Assembly (NCBI GenBank): GCA_023256455.1 | Contig: JAGDXN010000052.1 | Coordinates: 1 to 5,851, forward strand | Length of the DNA stretch: 5,851 nt | Source of the DNA: Cuniculiplasma sp. | GTDB taxonomy: Archaea > Thermoplasmatota > Thermoplasmata > Thermoplasmatales > Thermoplasmataceae | Direction of reading: 5' to 3' | Part shown: positions 1 to 4,449 of the stretch, piece by piece | Position numbering within the stretch: position 1 is the stretch's first letter | How the letters are laid out: each line of letters starts with the position of its first letter | Program-made: the position numbers and the translations under genes | Notes under the pieces: generated by a model | What the model was told of the DNA's origin: nothing | Databases searched by the model: none | Seen by the model: only the letters and a program-made list of their open reading frames with translations

Positions 1-2
1 AA

Positions 3-326
3 TTTTCTGCTTACCTGACAAATAACGACTGGAAGGTTCAAAGCAATGTCCAGCCAGATAAGGCAATATTGCAGGCATGGAAGGCAGGTTTTCTAAGAGG
101 GTTGATTGCTGCAGACCGGGCACTTACATTTGTTTTCACATCAGATGGATCCCAGCTTAAGGTCGATGTTGGCGTTGGAAAACTTCTGGGAAATATCGCG
201 ATCAGTGCCATAGAAATATTGTTGATTTCAGAAATTTTCATTGCGGTGGATATTCCCGAAATTGCCTGGTCTGATCATGTTGAGAAAGAATTGCTGACAG
301 AGTTGCAAAATATTGCATCAAATTGA
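3..326 (+). CDS. C-terminal part of an uncharacterised protein (5' end outside window)
   Basis: The frame is open from the window edge to a TGA at 324-326 and gives 107 residues with no internal ATG start, so this is the 3' part of a longer gene. A TTG at 69 could start an 85-residue protein, but the upstream codons (FSAYLTNNDWKVQSNV...) read like ordinary protein, so I prefer truncation. The segment has a polar first third, a central RGLIAADRALTF stretch, alternating strand-like residues (GSQLKVDVGVGKL), a hydrophobic segment (NIAISAIEILLISEIFIAVDI), then IAWSDHVEKELL and an amphipathic charged C-terminus. The hydrophobic part could be a buried helix or a membrane-associated one. I do not recognise a named family. 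It may be a small alpha/beta domain conserved in archaea, but I cannot name a function. Transcription converges with the DUF981 gene to its right. Confidence 0.6.
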   Translation, partial: FSAYLTNNDWKVQSNVQPDKAILQAWKAGFLRGLIAADRALTFVFTSDGSQLKVDVGVGKLLGNIAISAIEILLISEIFIAVDIPEIAWSDHVEKELLTELQNIASN

Positions 327-369
327 GAACGTATTTCTCAATTAAATAGAAACCTCATCTTTCTTTTCT
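321..369 (+). terminator. Hairpin over the stop codon followed by a T-rich tract
   Basis: A perfect 9-bp inverted repeat, AATTGAGAA (321-329) and TTCTCAATT (335-343) with a 5-nt loop, spans the TGA stop of the left gene. A pyrimidine-rich stretch (CATCTTTCTTTTCT, about 356-369) follows. Archaeal termination relies mainly on T-rich tracts, so the tract is the likelier active part. The hairpin may protect the mRNA 3' end. Confidence 0.4.
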
Positions 370-391
370 AATCTAAGTTAAAATATGGTAA

Positions 392-440
392 AATAAGATT
401 TTTCCTTATTAAAAGATACTGCAAATAAAATAATTTATTT
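392..440. terminator. AT-only hairpins in the convergent gap, possible bidirectional terminator
   Basis: Two short hairpins lie between the converging left gene and the DUF981 gene. AATAAG (392-397) pairs with CTTATT (405-410), and AAATAAA (423-429) pairs with TTTATTT (434-440). Read on the minus strand, the sequence just after the DUF981 stop is T-rich, as archaeal terminators are. Such hairpins arise easily in very AT-rich DNA, so the call rests mainly on position and T-richness. Confidence 0.3.
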
Positions 441-459
441 TAAAAATATGAAATATGGT

Positions 460-1050
460 TCAGGGTGGGCTCTGAAGATGCCCATAGAGAGCAAGATATC
501 CAATTACCAGGGCAAATATTGTTCCTATGCCCAGTATGACCCACTCTGCATAGTAGAGATATTTCACTGGACCAGACTTCCCTTCTTCTGGCTTCAGGTA
601 AACTATGGGCACAAGAATTGCACCAATTGCATCAAACAGATAGAGGCCCATGGCCGTTATGAGATCCTGACCCTTTTCAAGGTGGAGATCAACTATGCTG
701 TAGGCACCAACGAGAACATAGCCTCCCAGTATTACACTGAGAAGGGGCATTATTCCAAGTTTGACATTTTTGTGCACCATTATGGCTCCAATTATGAGCA
801 ACAAGCCGAATAGAAGGAGTGGATCCCCGAAAAGCATATTATATGGAGTTCCAAAGGATGTCATAGGCCATGCAAATGACATGTAGAAACCACTTATAAA
901 ATCGAACACACCAATTCCAACTGCCGGATATACAAGACTTTCGATCTGTTCCCTGTTACCTCTTGCTGCGAAGAAGAAGTAAAAGGCACCGATGCCTGTA
1001 CCCATGGCCAGACCAATAAGCATTACTGCCAGTGGATCAACAAATACCAT
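460..1050 (-). CDS. DUF981 family integral membrane protein
   Basis: This predicted 196-residue polytopic membrane protein has about six hydrophobic helices (roughly 6-28, 38-60, 73-92, 98-120, 132-152, 167-189), short loops and a short polar tail. The motif YNMLFGDPLLLFG (70-82) after WPMTSFGTP matches what I know as the DUF981 family of archaeal and bacterial membrane proteins with no assigned function. Charged residues near membrane edges (D5, D50, D76, D121, D140) are candidates for a conserved polar site. The frame is open back to 1152, but the extra residues are poorly protein-like. An AAGGTGA ribosome binding site at 1056-1062 is 5 nt from the ATG at 1050 and only 2 nt from the adjacent ATG at 1053, so I choose 1050. 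It has its own promoter and lies about 300 bp downstream of the transporter, so it is probably monocistronic. Membrane location is secure from hydropathy; function is unknown. Confidence 0.85.
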   Translation of the reverse strand: MVFVDPLAVMLIGLAMGTGIGAFYFFFAARGNREQIESLVYPAVGIGVFDFISGFYMSFAWPMTSFGTPYNMLFGDPLLLFGLLLIIGAIMVHKNVKLGIMPLLSVILGGYVLVGAYSIVDLHLEKGQDLITAMGLYLFDAIGAILVPIVYLKPEEGKSGPVKYLYYAEWVILGIGTIFALVIGYLALYGHLQSPP

Positions 1051-1055
1051 CATTT

Positions 1056-1062
1056 TCACCTT
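1056..1062 (-). promoter_or_regulatory. Ribosome binding site deciding the DUF981 start
   Basis: The minus strand reads AAGGTGA here, a strong match to the archaeal anti-Shine-Dalgarno sequence. It is 5 nt before the ATG at 1050 and 2 nt before the ATG at 1053. It rejects the long N-terminal extension that starts at 1152. Confidence 0.7.
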
Positions 1063-1070
1063 TTTTGATT

Positions 1071-1087
1071 TGCAATTGTTAATTGCA
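1071..1087. promoter_or_regulatory. Palindromic candidate operator at the DUF981 promoter
   Basis: A perfect inverted repeat of TGCAATT (1071-1077) and AATTGCA (1081-1087) with a 3-nt spacer lies between the TATA-like box (1097-1104) and the ribosome binding site, covering the expected transcription start near 1074. This is the usual location for a repressor site of a dimeric archaeal regulator. It could also form a small hairpin in the leader. Function is inferred from position. Confidence 0.4.
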
Positions 1088-1096
1088 TGAATATGA

Positions 1097-1104
1097 TTTT
1101 TAAA
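1097..1104 (-). promoter_or_regulatory. TATA-like box of the DUF981 gene
   Basis: The minus strand reads TTTAAAAA. A start about 26 bp downstream falls near 1074 and gives a leader of some 23 nt that includes the ribosome binding site. A second AT-rich TATA-like segment at about 1158-1176 could be a distal promoter. Confidence 0.4.
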
Positions 1105-1348
1105 CAAATAATAAAAATGAAGGCTTAATTGTAAGGTTAAACCCATTTTCAATGTGTAAAATTTATAATTTTATAATGTTTCAATGGAATCTTACTTATG
1201 CCCCCTAACTGGGTATGTACCAATCCATAATATTCAAGTTCAATTGAAATTTAATCTCCATTTCAGAATTTTTTAGAATTGTTGATTAAGGATCATACAT
1301 AACAATCTAAACCTTATATGTAAGTATGAATGTTTGAATTGCCTACGC
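1105..1348. other. Intergenic stretch between the DUF981 and MFS genes
   Basis: AT-rich DNA with no convincing ORF or tRNA. Visible structure is limited to an AAAATT (1158-1163) / AATTTT (1167-1172) inverted repeat within a TATA-like region, a short GGTA-TG-TACC palindrome near 1213-1222, and the palindrome TTCAATTGAA at 1239-1248. No clear T-rich terminator follows the MFS stop on the minus strand, so readthrough into the DUF981 gene is possible. Confidence 0.5.
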
Positions 1349-2578
1349 CTAATCAAACACTCCCAGTTCTGCCTTTACCACCTGATCCAGCTTTATATTC
1401 CTTGTTTCAGGCAGTAAAAGAGTTAATACCATTCCTATGAGCATTACAATTCCAAAGATAAAGAACATGTGGAGGTTTGACTCTGTAACCTGGGAACCGA
1501 TAAGAAGAACACCAACTACTGCACCAAACTTTCCTGTGGTTGCTGCAAGGCCGTAAGCACTTGACCTGAAATTTGTTGTGGCAAGCTCCGCAGGAAATAT
1601 TCCCACCGTTGCAGCCGGAAATGAATTGGAAAATTCAGCGATTGCAAGAACAGATATGAGTGCAGTGAAGAAGAACTCCGGTATGAGCATCAGGGTGATG
1701 CCCATGGCCAGAAATCCCAGAATCTGCAAGTTTCTCCTGCCTATCCTGTCTATAAGCATTATTACTATAATTCCCCCTATCAGGCCAATGATGAGAAAAA
1801 ATGTGGTAACTAAGGCGTTGTCAGAATTGCTCCTTAAACCGCTGAGCGATAATATGGTAGGAACCAGAAGGCCCACGCCAAAAGCACCCATATCGTAAAT
1901 GAACCATACAACAGATGTAAGTATGGTGAATTTACCACTTGATCCATTAAACATCCCTCTGACCCTGACACTTTTTCCCGAGGCTTTGGCATCCTTCCAC
2001 ATCCTTGATTCAGGCATGGAAAAGCGCATTATGAGAACTATGACAGCAGGTATGAGACCGATGCCAATGAGATATCTCCAGGAACTGTCAGGAGCATGGA
2101 TGTAAAAGAATATGAACGCAACCAACGCACTTGAGACAGCCCCTATCACAAAGGCTACAGCAGAGAATGAAAGGAATTTTCCCCTGAAGCCATCAGGAGC
2201 CATTTCAGCAATATATGAATTTGAAACGGGATAATCTGCACCTATGGAAATCCCCATCAAAATTCTGAATAGAACTATGAGATTAACACTGGAAGTGATT
2301 ATTGATGCCAGGCCAAATATGGTGAAGAAAAGAAGATTGAACATGTATATCCTCTTCCTTCCAAAGAGATCGGAAAGATATCCAACTGTAACTGCCCCAA
2401 TTATTGTTCCAAGTATGAGAGAATCTATGAGCAGGGATGACTGGAGAGGTGTCAGACTCAGGTCAGGCTTCATTATGAGAATGGCAAGGGCGATAACCGT
2501 AAGCTGATAACCGTCCAGCAGCATCCCTGCAGAGGACATCAACAGCATTCTTATGGATGAATATTCAATATTTCTCAA
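1349..2578 (-). CDS. MFS transporter, sugar-porter / phosphate-symporter-like
   Basis: A 409-residue protein with about 12 transmembrane helices, a full-length major facilitator. Helix 1 carries LDGYQLTVIALAI (about 21-33). The helix 2-3 loop has motif A, GYLSDLFGRKR (66-76), with its half-repeat DRIGRR at 277-282. Helix 4 has GADYPVSNSYIAE (113-125), helix 6 ends with PESR (189-192), the 10-11 region has IFPAELATTNFRSSAYG (327-343), and helix 12 is followed by PETRN (390-394). Motif A with PESR and PETR is typical of the sugar porter family; GADYPVS is reminiscent of phosphate:H+ symporters. Substrate cannot be set from sequence; proton-coupled uptake of an organic solute is the family expectation. 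The only start before an in-frame stop at 2594-2596 is TTG at 2578, which gives a normal N-terminus. ATG codons at 2548 and 2539 are alternatives but cut into helix 1. Confidence 0.9.
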   Translation of the reverse strand: MRNIEYSSIRMLLMSSAGMLLDGYQLTVIALAILIMKPDLSLTPLQSSLLIDSLILGTIIGAVTVGYLSDLFGRKRIYMFNLLFFTIFGLASIITSSVNLIVLFRILMGISIGADYPVSNSYIAEMAPDGFRGKFLSFSAVAFVIGAVSSALVAFIFFYIHAPDSSWRYLIGIGLIPAVIVLIMRFSMPESRMWKDAKASGKSVRVRGMFNGSSGKFTILTSVVWFIYDMGAFGVGLLVPTILSLSGLRSNSDNALVTTFFLIIGLIGGIIVIMLIDRIGRRNLQILGFLAMGITLMLIPEFFFTALISVLAIAEFSNSFPAATVGIFPAELATTNFRSSAYGLAATTGKFGAVVGVLLIGSQVTESNLHMFFIFGIVMLIGMVLTLLLPETRNIKLDQVVKAELGVFD

Positions 2579-2608
2579 TTCAGTTTCAAATCTTTAAGAC
2601 AAAGGGAG

Positions 2609-2616
2609 ATTATAAA
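2609..2616 (-). promoter_or_regulatory. TATA-like box of the MFS gene
   Basis: The minus strand reads TTTATAAT. A start about 26 bp downstream, near 2586, would leave only about 8 nt before the TTG codon at 2578. There is no Shine-Dalgarno sequence, so initiation would be nearly leaderless. This supports the TTG start over the internal ATGs. Confidence 0.45.
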
Positions 2617-2803
2617 TTATATCTTATTTCTGATATATAGAATATATTATTCACATATACACGGCGAAAAGAGAGAAGTGAAAATGGCCGTGATTCTGAA
2701 ATGCACAATCAGATTCTTATTCTTCCGGTTTTCAATGGAATCCCTATGAATTCTTAAATTCTGCCCAATTGTCAATAGATCATTTTTCTATTAGAATATA
2801 TCA
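2617..2803. other. Divergent intergenic region with a GC-rich hairpin
   Basis: CACGGC (2660-2665) pairs perfectly with GCCGTG (2687-2692) across a purine-rich 21-nt loop. Such a GC-rich stem stands out in AT-rich DNA. A second, AT-rich hairpin is AATAGA (2774-2779) / TCTATT (2787-2792). A 21-codon frame opens at ATG 2684 (MAVILKCTIRFLF...) and ends at TGA, but it has little support. TATA-like runs at 2631-2648 could start a rightward RNA near 2672. This could be a structured leader or small RNA, or nothing; I see no tRNA fold and no C/D box set. Confidence 0.35.
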
Positions 2804-2811
2804 TATATAAA
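2804..2811 (+). promoter_or_regulatory. TATA box ahead of the 46-residue small ORF
   Basis: TATATAAA is a strong archaeal TATA match. Initiation about 26 bp downstream, near 2834, would give a leader of roughly 41 nt containing AGGT at 2864-2867, which lies 7 nt before the ATG at 2875 and partly matches a ribosome binding site. Confidence 0.4.
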
Positions 2812-2874
2812 AATTCGGAAAACCATGGAAAATATTTTTATTCCAGAATTGTTTAATATTTTTAGGTCTTAGAA

Positions 2875-3015
2875 ATGGTGAAGAAAAAGAACCTTGATGA
2901 CCTTGAGGAGCTGGAAGCGTCGGACATAGATGAAATGGACAGGTTAGTCTACGGAGATGATAGAAAAAGAAAGAGTTCAGGGAAAAACTCTGGTTCTATC
3001 TCTAGGAAACAGTGA
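2875..3015 (+). CDS. Small, highly charged 46-residue hypothetical protein
   Basis: ATG at 2875 to TGA at 3013-3015. The peptide begins MVKKKNLDDLEELEASDIDE, continues MDRLVYGDDRKRK, and ends in a serine/glycine/lysine-rich tail. The distribution is ordered: basic N-terminus, acidic amphipathic helix (about 7-25), a short LVY patch, then a basic tail, as in small proteins that bind nucleic acid or a larger partner. A TATA box and a partial Shine-Dalgarno (AGGT, 7 nt away) precede it. Its last 39 nt overlap the 3' end of aspS in convergent orientation, and the tail residues lie mostly within this overlap, so they may be less constrained. I know of no family; the function is unknown. It might also be a chance frame, but composition and upstream signals favour a real gene. 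Confidence 0.5.
   Translation: MVKKKNLDDLEELEASDIDEMDRLVYGDDRKRKSSGKNSGSISRKQ
2962..2976 (-). terminator. T-rich tract after aspS
   Basis: Directly after the aspS stop the minus strand reads CTCTTTCTTTTTCTA, a pyrimidine tract typical of archaeal terminators. It lies inside the oppositely oriented small ORF. A comparable plus-strand T-rich tract at about 3148-3169, inside aspS, could end the small ORF transcript. Confidence 0.35.
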
Positions 3016-4260
3016 GGCCTCCCTGACATTTGGCAGGTTAAGTATAACCTGGGTCAGCCTTTCAAGGCCAAGACCCCAACCTGCATGTGGAGGCATTCCA
3101 TATCTGAACGTTTTAAGATAAAATTCGAAATTTGAGCTGTCAAGACCCTTTTCTTCTATTTTCTTTTTTAATGTTTCCGGGTTATGGACTCTCTGGGCAC
3201 CTGATGTTAGCTCGATTTCCCTGAATTGAAGATCAAAGGATTTTGTAAAATTCTGGTTGTCTTCAAGGATGGAAGTGTAGAATGGCCTTACTTCCCTTGG
3301 CCAGTGTATAATGAAATAGAAGTTGTCGAACCTTGAACCTATAATCTTAAGCATTTCATTGTTCAGATCCTCCCCCTTTGGAACATCTATTCCCTTCTCC
3401 CTGAGAATCTTTACACATTCTTCGTAGGTTATTCTTGGAAATGGCGTTTTTGGTTTCGTTTTTACCAGCGAGAATTCTGATGCGTTCGGGACAGTTTTGA
3501 GAAAGTTCTCTATTCCACTGGCAATGGAGTTTTCCAGCATGCTCATGGCATCATTATGGTCCGCAAAGGCCATTTCAATATCAATGGATGTGAATTCGTT
3601 GAGATGCCTCGGTGTGTTATGCTCCTCTGCCCTGAATGCAGGGCCGACTTCAAAGACCTTCTCCACACCTGAAGCAATGAGCATTTCCTTATACAGTTGA
3701 GGGCTCTGGTTCAGGAAAACATCCTTTTCAAAATATTTGACCCTGAAAAGATCTGCACCGCCCTCAGTTGCGGCCGATACTATCTTTGGTGTCTGGACCT
3801 CAGTGAATCCCTGGGAAATCAGATAGGATCTAATTCCCCACAGAATCGCAGATTTTGCCCTGAATATCCTTGCATGCTCTGGCTTCCTCAAATCCATAAA
3901 TCTGTTGTTAAATCTTGTATCAAAATCAACCTCTACCTCATCCACTATCCCTATGGGAAGTGGAGTTTCTGCAATGTTGAGTATTTCAATATTCTCAGCA
4001 ATAAACTCCCTTCCAATCTTGCTCATAATCTTTTCCGGAACCTTTCCCCTTACCCTTATGACAGATTCCCTGCTTATCTTTTCAAGATTTGGAAATGGCT
4101 CTGAATCCTTTTTTACTGTAATCTGGACAAGACCCGTCTGATCTCTCAAAACAATAAAACCCACATTCTTCATAAGACGTATATCCTGTGCCCATCCCTG
4201 AAGAGTTGCCTCATATCCGGGGGATTTTCCATCGAGATCTGAAACGAAGAAATTCTTCAT
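2977..4260 (-). CDS. aspS: Aspartyl-tRNA synthetase, archaeal type
   Basis: This cytoplasmic class II enzyme of 427 residues charges tRNA-Asp with aspartate using ATP. The N-terminal OB-fold anticodon-binding domain (about 1-100) contains GWAQDIR and [13 protein letters not shown]. The catalytic domain includes [10 protein letters not shown] (119-128), motif 1 ending FTEVQTPKI (152-160), the flipping loop TEGG (165-168), QSPQLYK (185-191), motif 2 [14 protein letters not shown] (209-222, with R210 and E212), SGAQRVHN, and motif 3 GWGLGLERL (394-402, invariant R401), ending [11 protein letters not shown]. It lacks the large bacterial insertion domain, and its length is normal for archaea. It aligns well with my memory of the Thermococcus kodakarensis enzyme. 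Q25 occupies the position where W or H is linked to discriminating or non-discriminating tRNA recognition, while K81 matches the discriminating enzyme. The ATG at 4260 is about 24 bp after a TATA-like box, so the mRNA is probably leaderless. Confidence 0.97.
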   Translation of the reverse strand: MKNFFVSDLDGKSPGYEATLQGWAQDIRLMKNVGFIVLRDQTGLVQITVKKDSEPFPNLEKISRESVIRVRGKVPEKIMSKIGREFIAENIEILNIAETPLPIGIVDEVEVDFDTRFNNRFMDLRKPEHARIFRAKSAILWGIRSYLISQGFTEVQTPKIVSAATEGGADLFRVKYFEKDVFLNQSPQLYKEMLIASGVEKVFEVGPAFRAEEHNTPRHLNEFTSIDIEMAFADHNDAMSMLENSIASGIENFLKTVPNASEFSLVKTKPKTPFPRITYEECVKILREKGIDVPKGEDLNNEMLKIIGSRFDNFYFIIHWPREVRPFYTSILEDNQNFTKSFDLQFREIELTSGAQRVHNPETLKKKIEEKGLDSSNFEFYLKTFRYGMPPHAGWGLGLERLTQVILNLPNVREASLFPRDRTRVFP

Positions 4261-4278
4261 GCTATAGGGTATTTTGTC

Positions 4279-4288
4279 TATTTAAAAA
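4279..4288 (-). promoter_or_regulatory. aspS TATA box
   Basis: The minus strand reads TTTTTAAATA, which includes the octamer TTTAAATA at 4279-4286. Its centre is about 23-25 bp before the aspS ATG, consistent with transcription starting at or next to the start codon. No Shine-Dalgarno sequence is present, which also fits a leaderless message. Confidence 0.5.
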
Positions 4289-4314
4289 TCCTTTCCATGC
4301 TTTCAAGAAATTCC

Positions 4315-4322
4315 TTTAAATA
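4315..4322 (+). promoter_or_regulatory. TATA box of a divergent rightward transcript
   Basis: TTTAAATA is the same octamer as in the aspS promoter but on the opposite strand, about 36 bp away. Its centre is 27 bp before an ATG at 4346, the right distance for a leaderless start there. aspS and this transcript would share a compact divergent promoter. Confidence 0.45.
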
Positions 4323-4345
4323 TAATGTCGCTTAATTTTAATGTC

Positions 4346-4426
4346 ATGAAAAATGATTTCGCTTAGATAATCATTAAGCTGCTTGAGTTCCCGTCAGCCA
4401 ATACTGTAGGAGTTCAAAAAGAGTGA
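4346..4426 (+). pseudogene. Probable broken 5' end of a small gene next to the insertion sequence
   Basis: From the ATG at 4346 the frame reads MKNDFA, hits TAG at 4364-4366, then continues protein-like as IIIKLLEFPSANTVGVQKE until TGA at 4424-4426. The KLLEFPSANTVGVQKE stretch resembles the first helices of a winged-helix or helix-turn-helix protein, but I cannot assign it. A well-placed TATA box and leaderless ATG suggest this was a functional gene start, now spoiled by an in-frame stop and cut short near the transposase element. Alternatives are a six-codon leader peptide, a sequencing error at the TAG, or chance. The rest of the gene could lie beyond the right window edge if the insertion sequence split it. 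Confidence 0.3.
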
Positions 4427-4449
4427 AACCCTGCAATATGGAAATATTG
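4415..4449 (-). terminator. Hairpin plus T run downstream of the transposase gene
   Basis: CAATAT (4434-4439) and ATATTG (4444-4449) form a perfect 6-bp stem with a 4-nt loop. On the minus strand this is followed, after about 12 nt, by CTTTTTG at 4415-4421. The pair resembles a terminator for the transposase transcript. A perfect 10-bp palindrome, CAGATATCTG at 4476-4485, lies closer to the stop. Either could belong to the end region of the insertion sequence. Confidence 0.3.

Noticed and set aside
448..813. Plus-strand 121-codon frame antisense to the DUF981 gene
   Set aside because: It lies wholly opposite a clear membrane protein gene, has irregular composition rich in H, Y and C, and has no recognisable promoter or domain.
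1051..1152. 34-residue N-terminal extension of the DUF981 protein
   Set aside because: The residues are not family-like, and a strong ribosome binding site at 1056-1062 points to the ATG at 1050.
1185..1250. Possible tRNA suggested by GTTCAATT and GGTA/TACC pairing between the DUF981 and MFS genes
   Set aside because: Acceptor and anticodon stems do not form on either strand.
2569..2580. TATTTCTCAATT repeated at 332-343 and 2569-2580
   Set aside because: One copy is part of a hairpin arm and the other covers the MFS start; with no shared context in AT-rich DNA this is probably chance.
2825..2872. 15-codon frame (MENIFIPELFNIFRS) just before the 46-residue ORF
   Set aside because: The TATA box at 2804-2811 would start transcription after its ATG, and it has no ribosome binding site.
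3697..4104. Plus-strand 135-codon frame antisense to aspS
   Set aside because: It is a shadow of the well-supported aspS frame; the translation is cysteine- and proline-rich with no domain pattern.
4361..4420. Possible tRNA or C/D box RNA in the aspS-transposase gap, suggested by GTTCAAAA and short inverted repeats
   Set aside because: No cloverleaf can be built, and no RUGAUGA box pairs with CUGA at proper spacing; the segment reads better as a broken coding frame.
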